Shown here piece by piece: positions 11,897-23,762 of a stretch of 64,000 nt of DNA (position 1 is its first letter; each line of letters starts with the position of its first letter). The notes beneath the pieces were generated by a model. That model made no database searches. It saw only the letters and a list, made by a program, of their open reading frames with translations, and had not been told where the DNA came from. Made by a program: the position numbers and the translations under genes. Source of the DNA: Cryptomeria japonica (lineage: Eukaryota > Streptophyta > Pinopsida > Cupressales > Cupressaceae); assembly GCF_030272615.1 (NCBI RefSeq), contig NC_081410.1, positions 288,919,957 to 288,983,956 on the forward strand, written 5' to 3'.

Positions 11897-13068
11897 TTAG
11901 TTACCAGATGAGGTTCCAACACCGGAATCAAGTGTGGAGCCATTTTGAACATTTGAATCTTCCTTCTTAACCCACATCTTATGCTTCTCTCTCACTCCTT
12001 CAACCTTTGCTTTGCCCTTTTCATCTGATATGTTCTTATCTACTGGAGCATTCTTGCTTAAATTCTTACTTCTGCAACATTTTGCAATGTAACTAAATTT
12101 ATTGCATGCATAGAAAACAACATTTCCTTGCATATGCATGAAGTTCATTTGATTTGATCTCATTTTGCATTGATTAGAAATGTGTCCAAGCATTCCACAA
12201 GAATATCTTCTCTTATTCTAGAAATTATTCATCACTTTTCTACACATGTTTGACTTATGACCAAAGTTGTTGCATATGAAACATTAACCGATAAAGGTAG
12301 GACCATTATTCAGCACGTTATTCATCATCCTATTATTCATCTTATTACTGCATTGACTTGCCATATGACCAAATTTTCCACAAACAAAACATTTATCTTT
12401 GAATATATAGGCATTAGGTTGTCTTACTAGAGGTTTCTTGTTCTTCTGATCACTACTTTGTCCTGAACTGAAGGATTCTCCTTTCTCATATCCAAGTCCT
12501 CGCATGTCTTTCCCATGTCTCTAAATTTATAGCATCTCATCTAATCAGGCTGAGACAGCTTTGAATTTTTCTTTGTACTCATTAGCAGTAGAAAGATCAT
12601 CTCTCATAATTATTATCTGCCTTTCAAGTTCTTGTCCATCATTCTTGCATTTCACCTATTGAAGTTTCCACAAATCATTCTCATAGTTAAATCTACAACA
12701 TTCATCAGATTTATCCTTCAATGACTAAGTCAAAGTTTCCTCATTCTTCTTTCTGTCTTCAATCTCCTTTGTCAACTTCATCAGAATGGATTGCATCTCA
12801 TTCTTTAGGACTGCATTCTCTCTAGCAAGCTTCTCACATTCATATGTCTTGTCTTGTAGGGCTTGATTGTCAATACTTTGTTCTTCTCTCACCTTGAGTT
12901 TATCCATTAGTTCCCTTCTCTTCTCTCTTGATTGTTGATTTGTTCCTTCAGAGATTCAATGAAATTTTTAGTTGCTTCTATACTTCTCCTCAGGTTACTC
13001 TTCTCTTTCATAGCTGCATCAAGATCTTCAAGTGCCACAGTAAGTTGCTTCTGCAAACTGGAGTGCAT
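11897..13068 (-). pseudogene. Element B gag-like protein: coiled coil plus zinc knuckles
   Basis: The start is MHSSLQKQLTVALEDLD at 13068, 55 bp after the primer site. A long coiled coil rich in E, K and L (13068-12560) is followed by a RQPNAY segment and knuckles: CFVCGKFGHMASQC (about 12390), CFICNNFGHKSNMC (about 12270), a third with its first Cys lost (SCGMLGHISNQC, about 12190), and a fourth with Phe for the first Cys and Tyr for His (YACNKFSYIAKCC, about 12080). The zinc-knuckle end would bind RNA. The same order occurs in element F at 58716-59832. Stops between segments (for example at 12905 and 12280) mark it as dead. A spacer of ~400 bp (11492-11896) separates it from the second ORF. 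Confidence 0.75.
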
Positions 13069-13122
13069 TGATTCAACCTTTCAGATCTTCCTCAAGATGT
13101 TAGGATTATTCTAAGGAAATAA

Positions 13123-13134
13123 GCTCTAATACCA
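13123..13134 (-). promoter_or_regulatory. Primer-binding site of element B
   Basis: On the minus strand it reads TGGTATTAGAGC, one base from the initiator-Met primer site, 2 bp after the LTR end ...TACAACA. Confidence 0.85.
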
Positions 13135-13136
13135 AT

Positions 13137-13768
13137 TGTTGTAATCAATAAACACTAAGAGCAGGGGGTGAATCAGTGTTCTGCAATTTACAATATTATT
13201 AAGCCAATTCTTAAACCACCAGATGCATAAGAATGAAATTAAAGTGCAGAAACATAAAGCAATCAACCATACAACCATAACACCAAGATTTTTATGTGGA
13301 AACCTAAAAAGGGAAAAATCATGGTGGGATTTGAACCCACAATATTATTATACTATGGCCAGAAGTATGATAATATTACACAAGGGGAATGCACTTGCAT
13401 TCAGGCACACTGCCTAGAGCTCACTACTCAAATACAAAATGGCTACAACCTAGAGGAAGGCTCACTGCCTTACAAGTTATTACAATAATGAATGAATTGA
13501 AGAATAACATCTACTAGTGCCAAAAAGTAGTTTCAGTTAGGCTCAATTTGACCTCTGCAACTGTTCTGTCTTTCTGCTTTATTTTCCTGCACTTTTATTT
13601 ATTAGAGCACCTAAATCTTCAATCACATTCACCAAAACTTTGCACATTTTCTCATACAGACTTATCATACACCTATCATCCCAAAATGTTCAACCAAGTC
13701 AATATTATATACTGCATCAACAAAATGAATCATTTCTTATGTCGGCTTCCAAAAACCGCATAACACTC
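13137..13768 (-). repeat. Upstream (5') LTR of element B, U5 side
   Basis: This half of the LTR runs from the primer site to the C insertion and matches 1-430. It contains a perfect GTGGG-TTCAAAT-CCCAC stem-loop at 13340-13324 (minus strand), followed by a TTTTTCCC and GTTTCCACAT block, the R/U5 signature also seen in copia A and G. The hairpin resembles a tRNA T-arm, but no tRNA surrounds it. CACTC at 13764-13768 is the target site of C. Confidence 0.88.
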
Positions 13769-14149
13769 TGTTAGCACATATTTTTAAAAAAACATTTTGT
13801 GCTATAAGGAGGCCTTTTTTCCTATCATATGAGAATTTATTGTTGGTTTGCATGTGCAGGAACCCTATTAGCATGAGTAAATTTCTCTAAGGATCAGCTA
13901 TTTCAAGAGTGTCAAGGTATCACTTGGACACACTAAGGGCATGCACTAAGTAAAGACTGCATAAAGAGTCCATCATATCAGCATTCTGGCAGATATCAGA
14001 AAAGGAGTCAGTATGATGAAATTAGAAGTGCCTCTGGCTTGCATACACCCTATATGAATAATTGGAGCCATTAACATTTATGGTAATTTTCAAATTTACA
14101 AAATTTAAATTATTGGCATAGGTTATCCCAACAGGACTGCATAGCCAAG

Positions 14150-14960
14150 CACAAAAGAAGTGAGATGCTATTATCAGGGTAGCTTATACCAAGGAGTAAG
14201 TAAGAGGATGCATCCATCAGCAAAGGAATTTAATATTAGAAGTGCAAGCAAGTTGTTATATTGATAGCTGATAGAGCTATTGATATAACCCTCACTGATA
14301 AGGAAGAGTGTGATTGCAACATTTTTAATTATGAAAGTATCGGGAGATGGGAATATTGGGTTACCCCGATGTTTGATAGGATGAATAGGGGAGCCAAGAG
14401 GAAAAATGTGCAAACCGGAAGTAAGGTGGTTTCATCAGAGAAAATTTTAACTTTCGGGAGGGAACCAAAATAGCTACACCGATACTCAATAAAAAAAAGT
14501 TAGGTGGGAAAGAATATCAGCTAGAGTTATGCCGATAAAGAAGTGCTAAGCATGGAGCTCAGAATCTTATCAGGGTAACTTATATACATCGGCGAGAGAT
14601 GTTTAAATGTTGTCCCGATGCCCGATGAAGAAGTTAAAGTAGAAGGTAGACAAGGAGACTTCGTCAGGAAAAGTTATGCCGATAGAGTGGAGTGGTAGAA
14701 AGGTTTTGCAAGATAAAAATTGGTGTCATTGAGGAATCGGTAAAACATCAAGTAGGTTGTTCCGACACCCAATGAAGAAACTAAGAGGAAAGAAGTGTGA
14801 ACCATAAAAGAGAACTCATCAGGGTAGCTTCTACTAGCAGATGATTGTTTCTTGAGTTATGTTGATTTCTGATGGGCAGGATGCCATAGAGGAAAGACAG
14901 GCAGATCTGTCGGGGTGACTTATGTTGATCAAAAGGACAAAAGGAAAATTAAATAAGTGT
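14150..14960 (+). repeat. Degenerate tandem repeats in the element C leader
   Basis: A motif close to TCAGGGTAGCTTATNCCGAT recurs at about 14176, 14434, 14562, 14664, 14815 and 14910, spaced roughly 95-150 bp apart. It often sits with CCGATG and GAAGAAG words. The copies are diverged and unequal in length. No protein spans them convincingly. Confidence 0.5.
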
Positions 14961-15256
14961 ACATTATGGGTGGTGCCAAATAATTAAGCTCTGGGGCAGA
15001 TTTACACTGATTAGTCGTTAAGAAATCTGGTGTGAAAACATACATGATAGCCATTATTTAATGCATCCAATGGATAGCCCTGAAATCCCATGAAGCAAAT
15101 CTAACCAAGATTTTGTTTTAGATGTTGAATATGATGGAGATAAATTTATCTATGAGGTCTCGTGTATATTTTTCTTTCACAAAGTAATCTATAAGCAGTT
15201 TGTTATCTCAGAAGTGCTAATTGAAGTTACAGAGTGCAGAATAGAGGATTTGCAAA

Positions 15257-18153
15257 ATGGAGGGTTCAAGTGCAAAAGAAAAAAGGAAGGTCACATAAAT
15301 ATCTGGTGACATATCAAAACAATCAAGGGCAGGAGAGGATGCAAAGAAGAGGAAGCTAAATCAGGACATGATCGATTATATGAGTTATTTGAGGGCTAAC
15401 TCTAGGAGATCGAAGATAAATTTGCCAATTCATGATCAACTAGAGGATAGATATAAGGATATAGGTGATGTATGGACAAGAGTGCAAGGATATGAATTGT
15501 TCTTGTTTCATTACATGAGGAGAATCAACCATGGAGCACTGGTCTAGGAAAACTCACGGTCCCTAATGTTTTTGTAAACTTAGACTTGCTCAAGCTCCTA
15601 GTTAGAAATTATGATGCCACTAAAAGATGCATCTTGTTATCAGACGGGACTGTTTTCATTTGTTTCACAGCAGTGACTATTCAAGAAGTTTTTGGTTTAA
15701 ATTCTGAGATGGAGGTGCATCCGCCTTTCAATGATTTGGAGGAATAATATAGAAATATGGACACCACATATCAAGGGTGGAATTTGGTGTTTCATAAGGT
15801 TGAGAAAGGAAGATTGATGGAGGAAGACGATCCGCCTTATGATATCAATATTTTCAAAAAATATTTCCAATATACCTACATGGCTTGTAGACAAGTTGGA
15901 GGAGTCAAGGCTCTAGATGTAGCAAGAATGGGACTGCTAGTGTTGGCAGCTAATATCCAGGGGCATGAACCAAGAGTGTTTGATTTCGTTGCATATCTGG
16001 CAAATAGATTGCATGAGGGTTTTTTGAACCTGAACAATAGTTCTAATAAACATTTCAAGCATTATTATATGTTAATGTGTATAATATTGTTTTATAGTCA
16101 ATTCAAAGGATTATGGCTAGAGGGTTTGAGAGTAAACCAGTCTGGAAAGGATGGATAGGGTCAACCTGTGCAGCTATGGGCTTCTTTATGGGATTCTAGG
16201 TATGTTAGTTCCCATTATTTTAAGTTTGAATTATTTTTTGTCAAACCCTTGTTCAAAATGTAAAATGAAACTATTGAAGTATCCTTTTCAGAAACCATTA
16301 AGAGGTTTCTTCGGCCATTGAGAACCATAATACCAAAGTGAATCATAATTGGGGTGATTGGTTTTCTTGTGCCAATTTCACTTTTTTTAGAGTGTTTGGT
16401 TTCGAAGGTTCACCATATGTATTGCCTAAACTAGCACCTGATCATATTGCATTTTTAGAAATTGTTAGACAACTTAGTGTTTCCAATGCTCGTCACTTTG
16501 GGGATGCACGTAAGCAAGCTTTTTTGCTAGGGACTTTGGAGTTTGGAGATTTTAGGATTGTATCAACCAGGGCTTATGAAGCCATTGACAAAAAGTTAGC
16601 AGATGAATATAATTTGTTATTACACACACCCAAGAAGAATTATGATCATGACAGATATATAAACATGTGTAGGAAAGGGTAGACCCTGAAAGGTTATATC
16701 CATTTTATTGATGATATGGAAGATCTGTGCAAAAATAAGGAAGTGGAAGAATTGGCTGATGTGATGGAAGATTTGGAGAGAAGGTTACAGGAGAAAAAAC
16801 AAAGGCTGGGGGACCTCCAAGGTGAAGAAGAGGAAGGTGCAGAAAGTGACTCAGGGGAGAATGAAGTTGTATCAAAATTATAGGTACCTAATAGATAAGA
16901 AAAGCCTGATGCACAAGACAAATTAATCACAATCTTGAATGCAAAGCTAGATGATATAATGATTGAGAACACCACTTTTTTATCAAATGATCAATTCATA
17001 AAGTCTAAAGAGTTCAAATCATTCATGTATCACTTCAAAGGTAAAAAATTAAGGGACGCAATGCCAAACATTACCCCTAAAAATGAAGAGGAGGTTGAAG
17101 GAAGACATCAATGTAGAAGTTGAGAATATGACCCCACAAAAGGGGAGGCTAGTATAATTGTGTTTCCAGGATGGGACTTGAGTGCCTCATTTGTTTTTGA
17201 TACTTTTCTACACTCGGATAACAGGGTTATGAAATTGGATATCCAAGGAGTAAAAGATATTTTTATTGATAAAGGTATGATCCAAATGAGGAAGAAATGA
17301 TGTTATGGGCCCTATACCCTCTCAATAAGAGACCAAAGATAATAGATGTAGATAAGGATTTCGATCATATGATGAGGTTGAAAGTCAGAGAGGTGGATCC
17401 TATGGTCACTTTAGATATAGGGATTGACATTTCCAAGTTTAATAAGGCTCAATTGAAATGGGAACTTACTGAAAAGCATAAATACAAAGCATTGTATGAA
17501 GAAGATTTAAAAAGAGGAGGACATCTAGTACCACAAATCACTGACTCCAGTGCCCAATGGAAAAGGAAGTTTGAGAAACTAGCCTTGGAACAAAATAAGA
17601 TGAAGAAGCAAATGAAAACTATCAGGATGGATGTTGCCTGTGTATTCATGACAAGGAGATGTGAAAATATAGAAAAGGTTTTGGATGAATTTTGGGGGGT
17701 ATATCAGAAAAAAACATGGATAATATAGTCTCCAACCAAAGGATTTACAACAGACTCAATCTGTTATTATAGGAGGAGACATTGAAAGAAAAGACTGTCA
17801 GAAGGATAACATAGTTAATTAAAATTCATGAAAAGTATACAAAAGAGTTGAAGGAAGAGTTCCAGGAGTGCCAAGAGGTTTTGCAAAATGAGATTCCTAG
17901 TTTGGTTGATGATGTAGGGGTTATCAAGGACAAAGGTACATGGCTCTCAGAATGTAAGGCTTCACTTAGTGCAGCCCTCTGTGTCACCCAAGCGGATGCC
18001 CTGGATATGAATGAGATAGTGGACCAGTTAGAGAACCTAATCAAGATAGAGATGGCGCTTAGGGATACAATTTTTAATGCAGTTACATACAAGGATGAAG
18101 GATACCTTAAACACATCAAGAAATGTGGGAGGAGGCTGGATCCAAAGAATTGA
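15257..18153 (+). pseudogene. Element C long ORF: helical module plus coiled coil, disabled
   Basis: It starts MEGSSAKEKRKVT at 15257. A block KLTVPNVFVNLDLLKLLVR (15550-15610) precedes GTVFICFTAVTIQEVFGLN. A helical stretch follows from PPYDINIFKKYF (15835) through VARMGLLVLAANIQGHEP to MCIILFYSQ (16090). The second half is acidic and coiled-coil (16700-17120 and 17430-18150). H (49474-50145) shows the same order with PKVF...KNYDEDKQA, PLYDYNIF and a similar helix set. F and B share the last helix group. At least four frame changes and several stops (15296, 15545, 15745, 16156, 16680) disable it. No catalytic motif is seen. A DNA- or RNA-packaging role would be a guess. Confidence 0.55.
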
Positions 18154-18239
18154 AGTTTTATTTCTCATTCTTTTATAATTGTCGTATGTTATCTTAGCAA
18201 TTAAGTTGTTAGGTGTTAGGTTTTAGTTAGATTTTAGTT

Positions 18240-19196
18240 TAGCAAAATGAAAGGGTGTGTCCCTTCATCCATGCCTATTGATTCACATATTTGTAGTGAG
18301 TCATTTTGTATGTAGATGGGATCTATGATCTAGTATTTTTAGAAGAATTACAAAAAAGAAACAATCACTTCTACCTGTAAGGGCTGCAAGTTATATGTAT
18401 CAGGAAAGTCTATAGGAACAAGAATCATCTTTTTGTGCAAAAAAATTGTAATGGAGCATCTTCAGGTGCACCTTATGTATACAATCATTTCCTAAAGATT
18501 AATATACAAGGTTCATTGTTTCTTTTCCAAATATTGTGCATACTTTTGTGTTGATGAGTTGTCTTTGTCCTCTTGATAAATCTATCATTTGATTTGTCAT
18601 GATGTGCCATCACATGTTGTTGCATTAAATATGAGATTGGGTTTTCATTGTTTGTGCAACACATACTGAATCCTTCATAGTTGATAATTAATATTGTCTT
18701 TGGAGTTGACAACATCTCTTATCCATAAAGTGTCATAAATATCCCTGGATAGAGGCACTAGTTTGTTATTCATCTTTTAAGGTTCTGGTTTGTTATGCAT
18801 TCAAGGTCCATAATGAAGAAGGCATTCTTGCCAAATCCTATATGAACCGATCTTTGCATATTTCTTTCAAGTCCTGAAAGCATTCTTATTCTTAATATAT
18901 AATCATAATCATTTTCATTTTGTTTTCAAAAGGCATTCACTTAAAGCATACAATAAAGCATAATTGCAGAACAATCATTTGCTAGTTTTGCATTTGCTAA
19001 TCATAAAACTTAAATCCACTTTAAATAACTATTTTGTGCTTGAGAGGGAAAGGTATTCCCACCTAGGTTTAGTGGAGCCATAAGTGTAGAAGGATTTGGT
19101 CTTTGACCATCCTTGTTCGTTGGCCAAGGATAGTTGGACTAGTTGAGGATTTGGCAAACCCTTAAGTTTTCCAATCTGTGGTTTTGGGCACCAACA
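18240..19196 (+). repeat. 3' module shared by elements C and K
   Basis: About 950 bp align with the reverse strand of 37374-38340, from AAAGGGTGTGTCC to the end GGTTTTGGGCACCAACA. Very similar blocks include TCTATAGGAA, CCAAATATTGTGCA, TATCCCTGGATAGAGGCA and TTTGTGCTTGAGAGG. A TATA-like run sits near 19018 (clearer in K: ACTATAAATAACTT), so this is likely the promoter and 3' end of an LTR. Confidence 0.85.
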
Positions 19197-19697
19197 CACT
19201 CAACATGAAATGTTTAACCTTAAGTCATCTCAATCCATCCACAAAAATCATATGCAAACCTTAACAAAATGATAAAAAGCTTCACACAAGGTGGCCCAAT
19301 TACCTTGAACATGAAATGAATTACTGAAATCAACCCAAAAATTCTGCATCACACATTACACCAAAATAGCTCCACTCTTCCTGAATTACTGGATACTAGA
19401 CCTTTAATCTAGCTCATGAATCAACACTAGATATCAAGATTATGGAATAATCTACCTCAAACCTTGAATCATCTGCCTCTAACACCACAACCAAAGTTAC
19501 ACAACCAAAATAAGATATGCAAAATATACTCATACTCTATCGGTTACTGTGTTCCATCTTCCAACCTTATGCCTTATGAACAATATGAATTTTGGTAAAT
19601 CAAATCTATGTACACCAGATATGATTTCTAAACTGAATTGTCGTCAATGACAACTCCTAAGCATCAATCTTCATTGGAACAGTGTCTCTTGCCAACA
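19197..19697 (-). repeat. Upstream (5') LTR of element B, U3 side
   Basis: This continues the LTR after insertion C and matches 421-926. On the minus strand it starts TGTTGGCAAGAGACAC at 19697. The copy of the inverted-repeat arm, GTCGTCAATGACAACTCC, is near 19648. Confidence 0.88.
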
Positions 19698-20628
19698 TAT
19701 TTGTGGAGGTGGAAATCACCAAAATAAGGATTTTGACTATGGGAAAGCCCTATATAGCCACCCACGACATGATTTCCCTTCTTTTGGTGTGTAGGTTGCA
19801 GATTCAGTAGCCATACAAGGTTGAAAAAGGACAAAGGAGACTGAGAGAAAGTGAATTGTCTTTTGAAGATCTTTTGAAGACCCCCTAGGACCAAGGCACT
19901 ATAGAGGGACAAGGGTGCTGCCTCTTGTTCTCGACAAATTTTCTTGAGTTTTTTTAGGTTTGGAATCTGATCCTCTTATGTACTTTAGTCCTATCTTGTG
20001 GCTCTATTTAATTTCTGCAACACTGTGCTTTTACCATTTCATTCTAATATATTTAGTGTTCACAATTTCCAAACCTAATTCAAAATTACACAATTTTAAC
20101 TCAAACAAAAGGGGAAATAGGACCTCAACCATCATTCAACCCTCTTCCTAATAGAATTGAGGTTGGATCTATTGAAGGTTCATCCTCCTTTTGATTTTTT
20201 GGTTAATTTGGCTAGTTGGCGATCCTAACCTACTTGGTGTGACCCTAGTTCCAAATTACACCATCACATTTTGGTGAACCCGATGTGAAACACCTTTAAT
20301 TTTGATTTATGTTCTCATATATGAGTGTTTATGCAATTTAAAATTCAACTTTTAATTTATGAATTTGATTTCCTTGCAAATTTTAAAAATTTAGAGTTTA
20401 ATTTCACTAAAACCCTAATTTTTAAATTCAAAATTGAACTCGTGGATTGCTTAATTTGGATTAATTATTTCAGATTTGATTTGGGAATACTTTGCACTCA
20501 TAGATATCATTTCCTAAATCAACTTACATAAATTTAGAGTGCTTGCATTGGTAAAAGCATCACAAAAATTGGACATTGTTTTGTATTTTGCATATGTTAA
20601 CATTTGAAAAAGGAAAATTGTTGTCAAA
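19698..20628 (+). other. Flank of element B: possible LTR end and leader of an unidentified element
   Basis: No gene is visible. A stretch around 20257-20290 (ACACCATCACATTTTGGTGA, then ACCCGATGTGAAACACC) looks like an LTR end followed by a primer-like site of a Ty3/gypsy-type leader. I could not match it to a tRNA or find a paired LTR. It lies ~350 bp before the repeat-rich ORF and could be its leader. Confidence 0.3.
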
Positions 20629-21696
20629 ATGCATTCATTTTATAGGTTTGGTAACGGGTTAGCCTCCCTTGTCTCAATTTACCCTTCTCTTAAAGATCCT
20701 CCTATCCATGCAAACATTTTAGTGCAAAGAATAGTTGTTGACAATTCCTTCAAAACTCTCCCATGTTCTAAGGATGAAGATTTGAAGAATGATTTTTATA
20801 TTTCTCCTAAAATGTGCTCCTCCTATGAAACTATCTTAGAAGATGAGGATAATATCATAAACACCTTTCTTAATGTTACCTTACCCTCCATACATGATAC
20901 TTCTCTTAGAGAAAAAGTATTGATGGACATTGATTTTTCTCCTCCCAAATTTGGTCTTACCAATGGGGGCACATTAGTGCAACAAGAGGTTATGAACACT
21001 TCCTTTAAAGATATCCTTCCTAAGTATGAATCTTTGAAGAATGATGTTCATTTTCCTCCTAAAAAGTACTTCCCCTATGTGGATAATTTGGTGCAAGTAG
21101 ATGATAGTGTCCCTACTTTTTCTAGTGAGAGTATACCCTCTTTTGATTTCATTAAAAATCCCACTAGAGATGAAGCATTAATAAGTTATGCTTGTCCTTT
21201 CCCTAAATCTTGTCTTAACCATAAAGATACCTTGGAAGAAGAAATAGAAATTATAAGTGATTTCCTTAGTTCTCTCTCTCCTAAATATCCTTGAAAATAC
21301 ATTTTGAGGCAATAGGATGATTTCAACAACACATGTATTAATGCTCTCCCTTTTAAGGATGAAGCATTAATAGATATTGTTCTCCCCTATCCCAAAATGG
21401 GCCTTAACAATGAGGACATCATGGTACAAAAATACATTTTTAATACCTCTCTCAATGATCTTCCTCTTTGGGATGAACCTTTGGAGAATGATGTTGATTA
21501 CTCTCTTACCATGTCCCTCCCTCATAAGAGTAACTTGGTCAAAGAAGATGACATTATGATAAAAGAGGGTGTTATTATTGACAATTCCTTTAATAACACC
21601 TCACCTTCTATTCATTTTAATAACCTTCCCTCCAATTATGGAGCATTAATACATAATTCTCCCTCCTCTCAAAATCTTGGTTATACTCATGAGGAT
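20629..21696 (+). pseudogene. Repeat-rich protein of unknown function, first part
   Basis: The ORF starts MHSFYRFGNGLAS at 20629 and stays in one frame with stops at about 21292 and 21328, up to insertion E. It is built of degenerate units of roughly 40-50 residues. Each has an acidic ED-rich piece, a (D/N)NSF or NTSF word, a DLPL or LPS word, a DEAL word and a SPPK-like piece. Examples start near 20735, 20850, 20985, 21105, 21350 and 21440. Codons are Ser-, Pro-, Asp- and Leu-rich. No known domain is recognised. It continues at 24127 after E is removed. It could be a fast-evolving gag-like or spacer protein of a retroelement, or a host repeat protein. Confidence 0.55.
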
Positions 21697-22060
21697 TGAA
21701 GAAGTTGAGGAAATACAACTTCAGAGATCCCAAGAACACCTGCATGCAAATACCTGTCACAAGAGAAGAATGGAAGCACATAAAGCAAAAAAACATAAAT
21801 GCTCTGAAGAAGAAAATTATCATTCAGAAAGGGAATCAATTAAATGAACAAGTACAATACAACCCTTATAAAAGGATAATAGAAACCCTAAAGGTATGCA
21901 ACCCTAAAGAAACCCTAAAGGGATAATGTGTATTCAATAATTAGAATAATTATTAAATACCTACAATATTTATTAAATGCCTAAGTTTAGCTTAAGCATA
22001 GAGTTTAATAGACTAATAATTAAATAAATAATTATTAGCTAATACAAGATAACTCTAACA
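21697..22060 (-). repeat. 3' LTR of element E
   Basis: On the minus strand it begins TGTTAGAGTTATCTTG and ends in CTTCA. A TATA-like CCTTTTATAAGGG is near 21870. It is flanked on its left by AGGAT. Confidence 0.92.
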
Positions 22061-23762
22061 CCCCCCCTTAAGATGAACTTAGGGAGTAGCTAAAAAACTA
22101 AATGCAACTACTTGATGAAGGCAAATTTGGGTCCCGACAATAAGCCCTGATGAGGTACCCAATCACAACCAAATCTCTATGAACTGGAGAAATAGAGAAA
22201 ACAACATGGGAAAAAACTCTACTCCAAAAAGAGATGGAAAAGCAAGAAGAACACCACTGAAGCAGGAAATAGCTGCAAACACTACCGAAGAGTAACTACT
22301 GATCTGAAGAACCTCCACTAAAATAGAACATGACCAGGTAGAGAAGACTGTAATCTGCATGAGTGCCCTCAATTGGCACTACTTGAATCGGATGGCAAAG
22401 AAAAGCAAACAACTAAATTTGAAGATACAGATGGCATGAGACACCAAAGCCTAAAGAGATGATCAATCAAACCAAGGAAGCATTAGAACCAATAGGACAA
22501 ACCTTCCCATAATATTGAAAAGGGAGAGGGATAGGTACACTGAAAAGAATGGCCAACAAGAACTACATGACGAAGAACCAGGAACATCGAATGTGCAAAG
22601 AAAGTACATGGTGTCATGGAAGGAACACTCACTTGACACACATCATGAGGCAAATGTCATGGAAGGAACACTCAATGGATAACGGTAGATTGCAAACAAG
22701 GCAAACATCACCCCCCCCATGGCACTTTATAAGTAGTGCATGTACAATAAGGCACAATAGGTGCAAGATTCCATGTAAACAATGCATGATGGCACTTTAT
22801 CTCAGTGTGTTTGCATAAATACAAGATACAATGATATGAAGACTGAAAATAGAAACGAGAACCAAAATAGAGACATCCTACCCAGAGAAGAGATCCCAGG
22901 ACCTGAAACAACCAAGATATCTACCAGAGTGCTGAAAAGCAAAAAACTGAATAAAATATGCATGGAGCAGAAGCTAGAAATAAAACTCATATGGCTGGAA
23001 AGTGCACAGAACAAACTTTCCAACGATATAAAGTTTTTGAAAAATGAAGTTTGGATGCTCATTCTATGGCTCCCGGAGTGCAAAAAAGAGACCCCACTTT
23101 GATTGGAAAAAAAAATAGTCAAAAAAAAAAAATGGAAAAAATTACCAACATGACGAGGTCCAGCTCGAAACTAGCTTTTCGACGCCTATTCGTTTTCGAA
23201 AAAATGACTCTGTATGTCTAAGATATGGCCAAAAGAAAAAAACCCCTCTTTTTGGGCATAAAAAGGGTAAAAAAATAATTTATTTATTTTTTTGACGAAA
23301 ATTTTCTGACACATTTGCAGGTACAGCCGTACGGATTTTTGTGCCTCGTAAAGCATGCCAATGAAAAAATCATGGCCCAGATGCACTTGTCATCGAAATA
23401 GGTCAAATTATATATCAAAATGAACGGAAACGGCCTTCGGAAGCCAATAGTGAGGTCTATTTTGGCCCAAACTGCTCTGATTTTTTTAATAATTTTTTTT
23501 GACGAATTTCTCAAAATTCATGCAAAAAAAAGGCAAAACCAAAGAAAAAATTTCAGAACCCAAATTTAAAAATTTTTATATGGAAATGGGGGTTTTGGGG
23601 TGTTCTGAGCTCAAATGGTGAGGTCCATTTGAACCCAAAATGATCAGAAAAAAATAGCTACCCCAGATCTAATAAAAAATTATAAAAAAGCTTGAAACCC
23701 TCCTCCAAAAAATCTTCTGAAAAATCAGGAACAAGCAACAATAGATGTAGGCTCTAATACCA
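22061..23762 (-). other. Interior of element E: no coding capacity seen
   Basis: The interior runs from the primer site (23762-23751) to the polypurine tract (22070-22061). It holds a direct repeat, TCATGGAAGGAACACTCA at about 22615 and 22659, and A-rich runs near 23100-23560. Predicted ORFs of up to ~106 codons have no recognisable domain and overlap on both strands, so they are probably chance. Confidence 0.7.

Larger units (their letters stand above)
13769..19196 (+). mobile_element. Element C: TG...CA insertion with 5-bp target duplication, ORF-bearing, no paired LTRs
   Basis: The boundaries are fixed by the intact LTR copy at 400-440. The insert starts TGTTAGCACAT, ends GGGCACCAACA, and is flanked by CACTC (13764-13768 and 19197-19201). 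That pattern is made by an LTR-element integrase. By eye, no LTR-like direct repeat joins the two ends, no tRNA primer site follows the first kilobase, and no polypurine tract precedes the last kilobase. Contents are a repetitive leader (13769-15256), a decayed long ORF (15257-18153), and a 3' module (18240-19196) shared with insertion K. A TATA-like run lies about 180 bp before the 3' end. The simplest reading is a giant solo LTR with an ORF in U3; an unusual non-LTR unit is the alternative. Confidence 0.75.
1..19697 (-). mobile_element. Element B: pol-less LTR retrotransposon with gag-like ORF and a second ORF (3' LTR runs off the window)
   Basis: The element reads on the minus strand. Its upstream LTR is 13137-19697, primer site 13123-13134, gag-like ORF 13068-11897, second ORF 11491-1241, polypurine tract near 927-939, and downstream LTR 926 to before position 1. 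Two later insertions interrupt it: copia A (3637-10632) in the second ORF and element C (13769-19196) in the upstream LTR. With these removed, the LTR is about 1.13 kb and the internal part about 5.2 kb. No protease, integrase, reverse transcriptase or RNase H motif is present. The base run just outside the upstream LTR is TATTT (19698-19702); the matching copy would lie left of the window. It is close in plan to element F at 57802. Confidence 0.85.

Noticed and set aside
13318-13345. tRNA gene suggested by a perfect T-arm (GTGGG-TTCAAAT-CCCAC) on the minus strand
   Set aside because: No acceptor, D or anticodon arm lies upstream at the right spacing, and the same stem recurs in the LTRs of A, F and G with loops unlike a T-loop. 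It is an LTR hairpin.
13764-13800. CACTA-type transposon because the target region reads CACTCTGTTAG
   Set aside because: The intact LTR copy shows CACTC belongs to the host sequence and is duplicated at the other end; no inverted CACT ends or 3-bp duplication.
22549-23514. Several 60-106-codon ORFs on both strands inside element E
   Set aside because: They overlap each other, lack domains, and sit in a non-autonomous interior with A-rich runs.
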